Positions 22,707 through 34,714 are shown, counted from the stretch's first letter. The stretch: 64,000 nt of DNA from Trichostrongylus colubriformis (GCA_963978905.1 OZ022259.1:4030001-4094000), one strand, 5' to 3'. Notes: a model not told the origin generated them from the letters alone. Translations and numbers: made by a program.

Positions 22707-22712
22707 AATAAA
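22707..22712 (+). promoter_or_regulatory. Polyadenylation signal AATAAA
   Basis: AATAAA begins nine bases after the stop codon of the paralog A gene; a very short 3' UTR of this kind is common in nematodes. The same arrangement is present in copy B. Confidence 0.6.
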
Positions 22713-22797
22713 GCTCGTTTCTGTAATCTGTGAATGGTACTTAGCTGACTCCGAATGACTTTAGACAATAGTCAGAGTTGGCGATCGTGTATATAGA

Positions 22798-22985
22798 GGT
22801 GTGTGCCCTTATGACGGGAAATCGCCTGCGCGGCGTCGCACTCGCGGCGCCATCAGTACGACTTACCGAATCGATTGCCCTTGGGAGCCCGGCAGAGCGT
22901 GGCTGCGTTACCTCTGCACTTCCACCCATGCCACACTGCCTCCCCCACCCATGCCACACTGCCTCGCTTGAAGGCTGTCATGTCC
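22798..22985. mobile_element. MITE truncated at its right end (copy A)
   Basis: The left end GGTGTGTGCCCTTATGACGG and core match the complete copy at 43195-43457. The right inverted end is absent because a deletion of about 340 bp joins GCTGTCATG to GTGTAGTGTTGAG. Confidence 0.65.
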
Positions 22986-23519
22986 TGAGGTGTAGTGTTG
23001 AGATGGGCGTCAATAAGCGGTCCGCGGTGGACCGTTGATCGCTCTTTTTGGTTGGAGCCAGCACTGGCCACGCTCGGGGCTTTCTTTGCCGGCACCGCGT
23101 GCGACTTTGAACTCCTCATGATTCGGTATTCTCACCACTCTCATGTCACATGAACATCATGGCCCGTCTATCAGTACTATTCAATGCTACTTGGATAATT
23201 CTATCCCTGTATTATATGCCCACTAACCTTGTGTGTCGGTTTGTGTGTCAATCTGTGGGTCAATCCGTTCGCAACTGAGTGATTGTGACTAGGGCATAAT
23301 AGAGCGAAATAACCGCTCTAATTAGGTAGAAACGGATGGGTGGTGGAGTATCATAGTGATAGCACCTCCTACTTATACAAACACATATTTCGTACTCTCG
23401 CCATCATTCTGCGGTGTGCAGATATCGCAGTAGGTAACAGCACACTGGAAAAGCATGCAGGTATTTTGGGTTGTCGGAGGATCGCTGCTTCTGAACTAGA
23501 CCGATCCCAGAGTCGGTAA
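22986..23519. other. Unannotated stretch
   Basis: No gene. 23195-23280 has TATTATATGCCC followed by TGTGTGTCGGTTTGTGTGTC, which resembles the start of the Helitron-like elements, but no matching end was found. Confidence 0.35.
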
Positions 23520-23591
23520 GTCTTGGACGGGACTCGTACCCGCACTCCATGCTCTCCGGGCATATGTGCTAATCCATTACACTGCCAAGAC
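23520..23591 (-). tRNA. tRNA-derived sequence, probably a pseudogene (copy A)
   Basis: The 72 bases fold as a complete cloverleaf: acceptor GTCTTGG/CCAAGAC, D stem GTGT/GCAC, anticodon stem TATGC/GCATG with loop CCGGAGA, and T arm GCGGG-TACGAGT-CCCGT. The nominal anticodon is GGA, but there is no U at position 33 and no long variable arm as tRNA-Ser would need. I therefore read it as a tRNA relic or SINE head. Confidence 0.5.
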
Positions 23592-23709
23592 CCCTTTCAC
23601 ACTAACTCAGCTTCTGAATAATATGTTTACCATAGCTCTTATCAGCACTCACACGTATAACGTGTTGAGCCGGTTGGCCAGTATCGGCATCGAACCGTGA
23701 AGCTGAAAA

Positions 23710-24277
23710 CTTTTCAGTAGATATCGATTTTTAGTTTTCGATAGCTGCTGATATTCGCCGTAGCCCGCGATGCGAAAGTTGTTATTAGGATACCTAGTTA
23801 TACTATTCAGAAACTGAGTTATGGTGAAAGGGCTCTTGGTAGTGTTATGGATTAGCACGGGTGGGGGCCAAGTGGTCGAAATTCTGCGCGACGGCCCACG
23901 GCGAGCGGCGCGGCGGGTACGAGTCATTTGCAATTCCGCTCAAGACGCAATGGGCTGGTACCGCGAGGGACCTTCAAAGATAGGCAAATTCCCGGAGCTT
24001 CCAACTTGCAATCTTCAAAGGTCCCTCGCGGTACCAGCTCATGGCGTCTTAAGCGGAATTCCAAACGACTCGTACTGGCAGCGCCGCGAGTGCAACGCCG
24101 CATACGGAAATTCGACCATTTGAAACCCACCCGGATTAGCACATGTGCCCGAAAAGCACGAAGTGCGAGTTCGAGTCCCGTCCGAGACCAAAGCTTTTGC
24201 TCATAACTCAGTATCCTAATAACAACTTTCGCATCGCGCGTTGCGGCGAAAATCAGCAGCAATCAAAAATTAAAAAA
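23710..24277 (+). mobile_element. tRNA-derived SINE with an inverted partner (copy A)
   Basis: A tRNA-like head starts near 23830 (CTCTTGGTAGTG), resumes at 24143 (ATGTGCCCGAAAAGCAC, then GAGTTCGAGTCCCGT), and is followed by a tail AACAACTTTCGCATCGCG...CAAAAATTAAAA. The tail occurs inverted at 23728-23800, making the locus a large palindrome. The tRNA head is split by the MITE at 23859-24132. A related locus is at 59681-59890. Confidence 0.55.
23859..24132. mobile_element. 274-bp MULE-type MITE inside the tRNA-like head (copy A)
   Basis: Ends GGGTGGG.. / ..CCCACCC are inverted and the 10-base duplication GGATTAGCAC flanks it (23849-23858, 24133-24142). The interior is a near-perfect hairpin: GGTACCGCGAGGGACCTT at about 23957 pairs with AGGTCCCTCGCGGTACC at about 24018. 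Present at the same site in copy B, so it predates the duplication. Confidence 0.8.
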
Positions 24278-25196
24278 CAGTGGAGCGATTGCAACCTTTT
24301 CAGCAAATCATGGTCGGCTTGGACAGCTACTGAAATGTGCGTAGATGGCTGGAAGCACATAGTAGGCCTTACCATAAAGCGGTACACTATGCAATTTCTA
24401 TGACCATTGGGTGGCAGTAATAGATGCGTGAATAAGTGTGAATCAATAAAGATACACGCTATCCTTGCAAAGCCACATTGTTGAGTAACTTCACTAACAA
24501 AGAGCCTCATTTTTCGGCGCCTATAGGGGTAATGTGGGGAGTGAGAATTCCCAAAAAGGGCCACCCAAATGAAAACCAGGGGGAGGGGGTGCTATCGCAA
24601 TGGGGGGGGCACCCCACCATGGACATTATTTTTACCTAAGCCTGAAGGGAGAAAGAAACCCCTCCTTTCTCCATCAAGGTTTGGACAGAAGTATAACACG
24701 CCTGAATGTGCAGATTAATCCTTCAAGGATCTCTCCAGGATGCTGAGATAAGCGAGTTTTTACAAGATGCCCCCCCCCCCCCGTAAATGCGATAGCACTA
24801 CTAGGGGTTTGGACTACGAAAAAACTCCACTACTGTAAACCGAAGAATATCATACGGAATTCGTGATAAAAGGAACCAAAATAAATAACCTTGATAAATA
24901 ATCAAAAACAACAAAAGACAGCAATAGTTCTCTAAATTAAAGCACTGCTACTGAAGACTGTTGAGATGGTGAAAATGAAGAAAATCAATCTTTATTATGC
25001 ATCGCACTTTGTAAAATTACATTTGGCACTGATATCTCATAGAAATTATGTGTAATATGGAGTAAACAATGAAAGAAAAATATTCGTATATCAATCAATT
25101 GATCAATCAATAAATCGATATTCCGGTTCGGTACAACAACGAGAAAATCGGACAAAATAAGGCAGTGATATGATAACTCTATCAATACGTATCTAA
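24278..25196. other. Unannotated stretch
   Basis: No gene. Contains G and C homopolymers (24602-24608, 24771-24782). Confidence 0.4.
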
Positions 25197-25269
25197 TACA
25201 CAAGGCACACATACACACACAAACATACACATCCACACACACGCACACACATACACACATACACACATG
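25197..25269. repeat. CA-rich microsatellite (copy A)
   Basis: Imperfect ACACAC/ATACAC repeat. Open minus-strand frames rich in Cys/Val come from it. Copy B counterpart 45953-46022. Confidence 0.85.
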
Positions 25270-25976
25270 TAACCCGATGGTTTCTCAGCTGTTGCTGCTG
25301 GCGGATGGGCTCGTTCCCTTCCAAATACAGAGTTATCCATACAGTTGGGCCTCTCTTTAGAAGGAGTGGTCCCCAGAGACATTGTGGGAGGAGCGGTAGA
25401 GAAATGTCATGAGCTTAGTAGACAGGAGTTCGGCCATTACCACCGTGCTGTTTGATTTTCATATTCTCAAACGCCTCATAGTCGACTGGTCGTGTGTCCG
25501 GCCGGGAGACCTGAAATCCCACATATGTTAGATTGAGAAGCTTTCGAAAATTGGGAATACGCCGGAAACTGGTAAAAGATAACAAAAAAACAATGTTTAA
25601 AGCCTTCAAGGCCACTTAATTTTAACCAGTTTAGATAAAAACGACAAAGCATACATGATATTTTCAGTCCCAGCTGGACATTTTGCAACCGATCGCCGGA
25701 TCACCAGAGATCAGGAACACCCTTCACAAATAAGGATCGGGGGTAATAAAAACTATAACAAAGAGGGATTTTGTGGACCCGAACATATACTGCTGAATCA
25801 CTTTCTTTTCTACCAGCAGCACTATCAGCAATGCGCTCCGCGACCGCTCGCATAATTACCTGATATTGAGAACAATCTGCTTCCAGCAAAACAACGAACA
25901 AATGCAACTTTTGCTATTAGATATTTATATACATCTTAGTACATACAACTTCCATAGTCTGTGGCTTATTATCCTA

Positions 25977-27742
25977 CCAGTTGAGCTATCGCACAGTACT
26001 GCGCGAATAACACAGGAGAGCTATGTCTAAATTAGCACTGTAATAAAGTAAATATGCACGGTCTCACCGTAATCAACTCATTGCTCTGCTATATAAGTGC
26101 CTCAATTGCGAGTTTTCAGATGGTTGGGGAGGTATTTTGCGCGGACAAGAGGCTTAGCGATGGGAAAACGTTTAACGCCTGTATTGGCAACAGATTTCAT
26201 GCTTGAAATGGAAGCGCCTATGCTAGAACCGAACCCTATGCTTTATTGACGATACATCAATGGTGTGTTTGACCAAAAATTCGTATCTCGCGTCGTAGCA
26301 AAGCTGGAACTCTGAATTTTACAAGTGATATAGGGGGTGCCAAGGGAACCCCAGCGGTGGTGGACCGAAAGTGATAGCAGCTGATACACGCTGATAAGGA
26401 GCCTTGAAAGGCGAATGTCACCAAAGTCGTTTCGCCTTTCGGGTTGATCCCAGAGCGCTGATACCCACAGGTGTTTAGCAGGATGGGCCAGGGACATTAA
26501 TGGTGGGTGACACGCATTGATAACGGTTGATAAGATTCGATAAGGAGCGTAAAAAGGGTAGAGTCGTCGGATCCGTCTCGCTTTTCGCATTGATCCTAGA
26601 GCGCTCATACTCACGGGACTTTTGAGAAATGGGACGGGACATTGATGGTGGGTGAGCCAGCTTGATAACGGTTGATAAGATTTGATAAGGAGCATGAGAA
26701 GGCAAGTGTCGTCAAATACGATCCGCTTTTCGCATTGATCCTGGAGCGCTCACACTCACGGGTCTTTTCTGAAGTGGGACGGAGACATTGATGGTGGGTG
26801 ATTCAAATTGATAATGGTTGATAAGATTCGATAAGGAGCGTGAGAAGGGAAACGTCACCAAGGCCAGTTCACTTTTGCGGCTAACAGTGGAATGTTCAAA
26901 TTCGCAGATATTGTAGGGTACGGGGACCTCAATGGTATTGTAGGGTGCAGGGGCCTCATTGTAACTGATAACGGCTTACAGTGGCTGATAAGAACCGTTA
27001 GAAATTGGATGGGATGAATCTTTTACATCGCTTGCTACTACTATACGACCACTTTCAAAAGCGTCTGACGCTAAGTGTCATTGGGTGAACATATTTTGTT
27101 TGTTCTGATATCACTAGCCGATGTATCGACCGCTGAATTGCCTAGCGTTCCAAAAAAATGGTGCATTTCTCTTGATACTGCGATCTACATTGATAATCAT
27201 GATACAACCTATATTTGTGATAGCAGAGCAAGCGCTTCACTCGAAATCATTTTCCAATGGGGTACTGGCAACAACACTGGGTATCGACCGCTAGACCATG
27301 TAAATTCCAAATAGTGAAGCATGTTTACGAAAGCGATAAACATCGATAAGCGGGATATGGATTGGCCATCACTGTGTAAGAATCAGATGCTCAGCAAGTG
27401 AACAATTCAATACCAATCGATGCAATCGAATTCAAAACTATCGATGTCTAAACTATCCAAACTCCCAATGGTGACCTAAACCAGTTGGCTCGCGCACACT
27501 ACTGCGCGCGATTCGTGTCGATGACATGCAAAACGGGATCTGTGCAAAGCGACTGAAGTACAATAACACCCAAATGCTTTCTTATCACGCCATCTTCTCT
27601 GCTTTTATCCAAATAAATAGCTCAGCTAAAAGCGGAGGAAAGGAAATTTCCACTCAACTCCATCAACTGTGGTGTGCCGATCAAACCCGTTTTGCACAAC
27701 GTCGCCATGAATAGGGCGCAGTAGTGTGCGCCCGCCAGCTGG
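25977..27742. mobile_element. Helitron-like element, longer first member (copy B)
   Basis: Corresponds to 7367-8897, but the left 350 bases differ. Here host sequence TTATCCTA is followed by CCAGTTGAGCTATCGCAC, an inverted 3' terminus with hairpin, instead of the 5'-type start seen in copy A. It then runs into the shared 146-bp repeats and ends GCCAGCTGG at 27742, directly abutting the next element. Confidence 0.55.
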
Positions 27743-29399
27743 TCACTATATATAATTCGCTTAGTATGTCTGTCTGTGTGTGTGTGTGTCTGTCCGTCTG
27801 TCACGAAATTCATATCTCACCTCGCAGTAAAGCTGGGACCATGAATTTTACAAGTGATCTAGGGGGTGCCAAGGGAACCCCAGCGGTGGTGGACCGAAAG
27901 TGATAGCAGCTGATACACGCTGATAAGGAGCCATGAAAGGCGAATGTCACCAAAGTCGTTTCGACTTTCGCGTTGATGCAAGAGCGCTGGCACTCACAGA
28001 TGTTTAGCAGGAGGGGCCACGGACATTAATGGTGGGTGACTCGCATTGATGACGGTTGATAAGATATGATAAGGAGCGTGAAATGGCTAGAGTCGTCGAA
28101 TCCGTTTTGCTTTTCGCGTTGGTCCTAGAGCGCTGACACTTAAAGGTTCTATGCGGGATGGGGCAGAAACATTAATAGCGGGTGATACAACTTGATAACG
28201 GTTGATAAGATACGATAAGGAGCGTGAAATGGCTAGAGTCGTCGAATCCGTTTCGCTTTTCGCATTGGTCCTAGAGCGCTGACACTCAAAGGTGTTTAAC
28301 AGGGTGGACCAGGGACATTTATGGTGGGCGATCCGAATTGATAACTGTTGGTAAGATACGATAAGGAGCGCGAACTGGCTAGAGTCGTTGAATCCGTTTC
28401 GCTTTTCGCATTGATCCTGGAGCGCTAACTCATAAGTGTTTTACAGGGTGGGCCAGGGACATTAATAGTGGGTGGTCCAAACTGATAATGGTTGATAAGC
28501 TTCGATTAGGAGCATTGTCACCAAGTCCGGTTCGCTTTCACGGCTAACAGTGGAATGTTCACATTCGCAGGTATTGTAGGGTACGGGGTTCTCAATGGTA
28601 CTATGAGGTACAGGAGCCTCAGTGAAATTGATAACGGCTTACAGTGACTGATAAGAACTGTTAGGAATTGGATGGGATGAAGACCTTCACATCGCTTGCT
28701 ACTACTATACGACCGCTTTAGCAAAAGCGTCTGATGCCATTGGGTGAACATTTTTTCTTTATGATCTGATACCACTGGCTGATGCATCGACCGCTGAATT
28801 GTCTAGCACTCCAAAAAATGGTGCATTCCTCTTGATACTGCGATCTAGATCGATAATCATGATACAACCTATATTTGTGATAGCAAAGCAAGCGATTTGC
28901 TCGCAATCATTTTCTATTGGCGGCAACACTGGGTATCCACCGCTAGACTATGCAAAATCCCAAATAGTGAAGCATGTTTATGAAAACGATAAACATCGAT
29001 GAGTGAGGATATGGCTCTACCATCAATGTGTAGGAGTTAGATGCTCAGCAAGTGAGCAATTTGTTACCAATCGATGCAATCGAATAAAAACTATCTATCT
29101 CTAAGCTATCCAAACTCCCAATGATGACATAAACCAGTTGGCTGGCGCACACTACTGCGCGCGATCCATGTCGATGACGTGCAAGAGGGTTCAATGCAAA
29201 GCGACCAAAGTGCATGAACACGGAAATGCTTCTTTTATAACGCCATCATCATTGCGTTTTTCCAATGCAAAATCTCAACTGAAAGCAGAGGAAGGGAAAT
29301 TTCCACTCAATTAGATACACAACTGTGATCGGGCCGATCTAACCCATTTTGCACAACGTCGCCATGAATAGCGCGCAGTGGAGTGCGCCAGCCAACTGG
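27743..29399 (+). mobile_element. Helitron-like element, second member (copy B)
   Basis: Starts TCACTATATATAATTCGC and ends AACTGG followed by T. Has four 146-bp units (landmarks near 27974, 28120, 28265, 28408) against three in copy A, accounting for its extra length. Confidence 0.6.
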
Positions 29400-29533
29400 T
29401 CTAATGATAATGAGAATATAATCATGAGCAATTCTTCCATTGAACTGTAAAAAATACTTGAAAGGCAAGTGAATGAAGCAGATCAATCGATATGCTATTG
29501 CAGATGAGCACATATATAGCATTAGCAGAAATA

Positions 29534-30550
29534 TTGGGTCATCCATAAGTAGTGTCGTTTTTTTTCAAGCAAAAATTTTTGCTACAAGTCACAAATTTTT
29601 GCAGCATATCATATATCATTCGTAAGAAAATTCTCTGCTCTACAAAATGGCATACTTGGTTTTCGATTACGTTAGAAAGGCGCCGACATTCAGGCCGGCG
29701 AAGAGGTAGGTCCAGCAGACGAAAATTGGCCAAACCGGCATATTTTGCTTGAGCAAAACTAACCAACCATGTGTTGCGTACTCAGCCCAGACCTCTCCTG
29801 TAAGTTCCACCAGTCGGCTGCTTAAAAAGTCACGTCGCTCTTTTTCCACATTTAGTTTTTCCGCCACAACTCGGTGATTTTAGACAATTGTTTCAAACAA
29901 AGGCAAGAAAATTTTCTCAACCAATCAGTTGAAAGAGTGGTGAAATGTTGAGAACAGGTGGCGCCTAGAAACAGGGAAATACCACTGACCGGATTCCTTA
30001 AGTTTCTCATGGAAAAATAAATTGTGAAAAATGTCAACTGGACCCCTATCACATGGTATTAAAACTCAATTTGAATCGCAGCCAAAACAAACTAGAAAGA
30101 TGATTTCGATAGAGCAGAAAAAGTCCTTCGAAGTGGTTCATATGCAACTCTAATCAAGAAGTTTGAAAGAAAAAATTTCATTTTGAATAAATGTGGGTGC
30201 TTTCGAAAAAAAGATTTTAGAAAAATAACGACACGACTTCTTGATCAACTAAATACTGGAAATTGTAGAAGAGGTCAGGGCTAAGTACGCGACACATCAG
30301 TGGCTGATTTTACTGAAGTGGAATATAGTGTTTAAACTGATTGCCGGTTTGGTCAATTTTTTTCGGCTGGACCTACCTCTTCGCCAGCCTAAATGTCGGC
30401 CCCGTTCTAACAAACTCGAAAATTAAACATGTCATTCTGTAGAGCAGGAGAACCTCTTCCAAATGGTATATGACATGCTGCGGAAACTTGTAATTTCATA
30501 AGAAAAATTTACGCTCGAAAAAAAACGACATTACTTATGGAATGACCCAA
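29534..30550. mobile_element. Mariner-type long-inverted-repeat element, copy B only
   Basis: Ends TTGGGTCATCCATAAGTAGT and its inverse flank the element, with TA on both sides (29532-29533, 30551-30552); copy A has a single TA at the empty site (10539-10540). The inverted similarity extends far inward (for example GGCGAAGAGGTAGGTCCAGC at both sides in opposite orientation), leaving little unique centre. No intact transposase. It inserted after the segmental duplication, or was lost cleanly from A. Confidence 0.85.
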
Positions 30551-31409
30551 TAGTAGAAACATGGAGTACTGAAAAGTATGAGGGGACTTTACAATGGACA
30601 CTACATGGCTAGAATTCCACCAAAACAAGTATTCGATAATATAGATTGGACGGAAATGCTATGATCACAGTTTATCGTCAACGGCATGGAGGTCAAAGTG
30701 TTGACGGTCCAAACCTTTGAGAATACGATTCCTCCTGTTCATGCCCAGAATACGACCCCCTTCGAAAAATTCAACCAGTGCTTGACTCTAACCATATGCA
30801 TGGTAAAATCAGAAAAAGCGTAGACCGTAGTACCTACGAGTTCGGGTCCCTCGTGCACTTTCCACGGCCCTCGGTGATCAAACCACGGGATTGGGTTGGG
30901 AGGGATTCACATATTCTACGAGAAAGTTGAGAATCCAGCCGCCTTGAAGGCGAATTTTTCGAGCTTCAGTCAGACACTGGGATACCTATGCCATATGGGT
31001 ACCAAGTTTCATGGCAGTATAATTTGAGAAATCGCATTCCGCAGTGGTAAGCGGTGTTCTCGTCTTTGTAAGTCCGTCGGTTTTGAAAGATGGGCTACAT
31101 CAACAACGAGACTGATAAAGTCTTTAGAAGCCAGGCTATAAATCAGTAACCATGCTCATAAGTTATTGAGCTAACCACACGGTTTCACGGCGGAATGGAG
31201 CAGTAAATAAAACAATTTTCGTATAATCAGTCTTCAGTAAAAATAATGGCATTCCCGTTCATCTCGGCTCAGCTGTGGTCCATCACCGGCGGGTTGTTTA
31301 CGTTGATGGAAAATCGCCATAATTGTACAGCAGCACAGTACAGCAACCAATACTGTCAACGGCACGAAGATGAAAATTCTGGAAATTCCTTGGTTGTTGA
31401 AATTGGAAT
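30551..31409. other. Copy B counterpart of 10541-11397
   Basis: Near-identical to copy A; no gene recognised. Confidence 0.4.
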
Positions 31410-32004
31410 TCTCTACTATATGACGTTCTGTCTGTCCGTTCGTCCCTCTCTGTCTGTCACGAAATTAAGCATAATATGAAAAACAATCTATGGAGAAGGG
31501 AGCAAGTTCGGAATGGGTGGGACATGCGGCAAGAGGTAAGGACCACACATGAACTATGCTCCGCCCATAGTAGGCGGAGCGTGCGCTGGAATGTTGCGTT
31601 TCAAACCGAAAATTGTTAATTTGGTACTAATGTTTATTTATTTGTTTGTTTATGATGATAATATGATCCAAACGTGGGGAAAAGATGGACTAATGTACGA
31701 GATGAGTTTCCGAAACTCATGAAGGCGGCCTGGACAAAGTGGGCGGAGCGCACCCCGAGTGGGCAGTTCGTACAACTAAAATCCACAATTCGATTGCAAC
31801 GCAGTCTTGAAACCAGAGAAAAATTCGATAGAAATGATCACCGAGAAAGCCATTCTGAACATACTTGAACGAACGGGACCCGCCCAAAATGGGCGGGACG
31901 TGATGTGGTAATTGGTACTGAGTAAAGTTTATAGAAAAAAGGCAGTTACGATCGACTAACTGGCCCTTGAAGTTACGCGCGCAGTAGTGTGCGGTAGCCC
32001 AATT
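31410..32004 (+). mobile_element. Helitron-like element with 3' hairpin (copy B)
   Basis: Starts TCTCTACTATATGACG. The 3' part has GCGCGCAGTAGTGTGCGG (31979-31994), the family's terminal hairpin, which copy A lacks. It contains a single unit of the motif expanded into a 268-bp array at 50.6 kb. Confidence 0.6.
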
Positions 32005-32880
32005 GATGAAAGATAAAAAGAAAAGGTTCTGACGGTAATCAATCCGATAGTTGGGATGCCCGCGTATTATCGCTCGCTCAGGATCCTATTAGCTGGTGAC
32101 TGCGATTTGACCTCTACCAGTGACTTGCGCGGAGAGCCGTAAGGAGAAATTCTGTTCTGATAAGGCGATAACAGGGAATAGTCTTCAATCGATAATCACA
32201 CTTTTTACTGGATAGCAAAAGCGATTCCGTAATAGCGACTGACGACCTTCCTTTTTAGGAAGATCCCCACTATTAGGGGAGCAGGTATCCTGAAATGTGT
32301 TGACCAGAGAATGGATCATATTTTCTGAAAATTTTTCTCGGCACCCGACTTCACCCTGCTCGACACTATGTTTGACCCCCAGGGAAGCCCAATGGAGGTT
32401 TTTTCAGTCCTAACGACTTGTCGCCGAGCTCGTTGGTTCTTTTGTTTAAGCAGAAAGTGGGCGGGATTGGATTCGAAATTCCACGTTTTGTGAAAGCTCA
32501 TGCCGCATGCTGTATGAATCACTATGTCCACAATGATTCCGGCGAAGTCACCTTGCCACAAGTTTTGGCGGGGAAAGGATTCGCGCCGCGTGATTTTCAG
32601 CAATAGGACACCATTAACAAAAGAACGCACGTTCGCTCACTCGCCGTCACGGTCGCATGATGTACAAACAAATGGAGGCGCGATGCCTTCAAAGGTAAAT
32701 TGCACATGGAACAAATTCGCCCGAAGTTCCAAAACTGTCCCGGTGGTGGGTTTCCGCCCCTCAGAAGAGTATTTTGTAAACAATAACTCAGTAAATGGCA
32801 ATGGGGACCACGCCATGCTCGGCGTCCGGCGGTGTATTTGCGCGAAATCTAGGCGGAGAGGAACCCCATCCCTCTTTCAC

Positions 32881-33120
32881 GGGTGGGGTCCACGAGGTCG
32901 AATTTCCGCGCGGCCGCGCGCGATGAGCGGCACAGCGGGTGCGAGTGCCAGTGGCAGGGCATGGCAGACTTCAAGCGAGGCAGTGTGGTATGGGTGGAAA
33001 GCGCAGACGTGACGCAGTCACGCTCAGCCGGCCGATCAAGGGCAATCGATACGGCGAGTTGTACGGGGGCGCCGCGAGTTAAACGCCGCGAAGCGGAAAT
33101 TCGACCTCGTGGACCCCACC
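32881..33120. mobile_element. 240-bp MULE-type MITE, copy B only
   Basis: GGTGGGGTCCACGAGGTCGA and its inverse end the element. CCTCTTTCAC is duplicated on both sides (32871-32880, 33121-33130), a 9-10 bp target duplication. Copy A has one CCTCTTCCAC at 12827-12836. The core is shared with 18370-18571 and 43195-43457 although the ends differ. Confidence 0.85.
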
Positions 33121-33450
33121 CCTCTTTCACCAGTAAGGCTTGCACAAAAATATACGGCTTGACCATGGCTTGACCCTGACATGCTAGTTATACTAGCCCC
33201 CCCCCCTTTACAACGACACCGCCGCTTCTATTATACGTCATCCGGAACCTCTAGAATCAAATGAAGGCTTTCAGAAAGTCAATTTTATCGCATGACAGCT
33301 TGGCATGGATATAGTAGTTGAATGCGTATCCATCGTTTGTAATAGAGCCGTCTCTTTTCGAAAAAATCCATGGATCCGCGGATTTCGAAAATCCATGGAT
33401 TTCGAAAAAAACTGATAAAGATTTTTTTATATTACATCTAGAGATAATTA

Positions 33451-33711
33451 AAAAAGAAAGAAGGATAAAGTTTCTGGCGTTAATCAATCCCTTCCTGGAA
33501 TGCGTCGCACAGGTCTAATCCCATTCAGAATCGTGATGGCTGGCGAATGTGATGTGGCCGATTCAATGACTTGCGGTGGCCAGCCGATACCAATTTGCCG
33601 ACCCCGGAGGGATGGAGAGCTTGGTTGGCTCGGGCGGGCGCTGGTGCGGGATTTGATCCCTGCGCCATGAGAGTGGTGAGGGCGCCATCTGTCACTACAC
33701 CACCTATGCCC
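33451..33711 (-). mobile_element. tRNA-derived SINE (copy B)
   Basis: Same insertion as 13194-13454, with the CTAGAGATAATTA duplication at 33438-33450 and 33712-33724. Confidence 0.7.
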
Positions 33712-34347
33712 CTAGAGATAATTAGACCAACCGAATCTCCTTATCAGAGCAATAGATCTTTGACTAACTATTCAGGATGAACCGTTTTTCGCGCCGCTAC
33801 GGTGTCCCATCACAACGCTGCTCGAACCCACACTAGCCACGCCCACTTCAGCTCCTTATTGCTCGTTACACCTGCTCGAGTCCACACTAGCCACGCCCAC
33901 TTCAACTCGTTATTGGTCGGCTGAGCTGGAAAGGTGCGCTTAGCTCGAATTCGCGCGAATGTGGCATGTGATGGCACACTGGAGGCGCAAATGGTGTGCA
34001 GCCTGGATAGTAACACAAATTTACTATACGAAGCTAATATGAAAATCCATGAGCATCGTGGTATACTGTTAAATATGCTACTAAATACTCATCCAAATAA
34101 AAATGCGCTAAACCTTACAGCAATTCTATTCGAACTCGTCGACAGCAAGCATCCGAATCACCGCAGCATTCATAGTCCGAGAAGAAGTCTGACGGTGGAC
34201 AGCGCCTAGAAATGGTAGATGAGTAGATGAATAAAGACAGGTTTAATAGTATGATAATATAAATAATAATCAATTGATAATGAACAATGAGTGATTGTTA
34301 ATATGAAAAATAATTAATAATGAATGAGTAGATGAATAAAGGCAGGT

Positions 34348-34714
34348 TGTCGTGACTCACCGTCCGACCTCGAGTAAAGCTGCTCAAACCAAGCTGGCAG
34401 GAAGCCGCTTTGCTTACTCCCGCACTCCGCACGCATACGCCCGCTTCCCACGCGCTCATGGGAAAGCCCGCCAAGTATGGGAGGCTCGAGAAGACCCTGT
34501 CTTCCTACGTCTCGTTCTCTCGTTACGTTACGCGCTAAGAGCGCTTCAGTCTTCGCTTCATATCGTCTTAAACAGCAGTCGCCTTCGCCATCGCCTTCGA
34601 CTCACTACGCGTAGCACTATGCGAGTTAAGATCAAGCAGTGCCGTGGACCAGCAGGCATACGCTTATATCCGTCGGAAGCACTGATGCACTCACCCCGCG
34701 GACGAGTCACGACA
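34348..34714. mobile_element. 367-bp foldback element (copy B)
   Basis: Counterpart of 14091-14457 with identical length and ends, flanked by CAGGT. Confidence 0.65.

Larger units (their letters stand above)
7028..25623 (+). repeat. Segmental tandem duplication, copy A (18.6 kb)
   Basis: From AAAAACGACAAAGCATAC near 7028 to GGCCACTTAATTTTAA at 25623 the sequence is repeated in the same order and orientation at 25636-46385. A 12-base spacer separates the copies. Most stretches differ by only a few percent. Copy A lacks two insertions present in B and carries several deletions (near 11961, 20416 and 22985). Confidence 0.95.

Noticed and set aside
23520..23591. Functional tRNA gene with anticodon GGA
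   Set aside because: Cloverleaf is complete, but U33 is missing and a Ser tRNA would need a long variable arm; called tRNA-derived instead.
25182..25382. Cys/Val-rich minus-strand frame
   Set aside because: Produced by the CA microsatellite.
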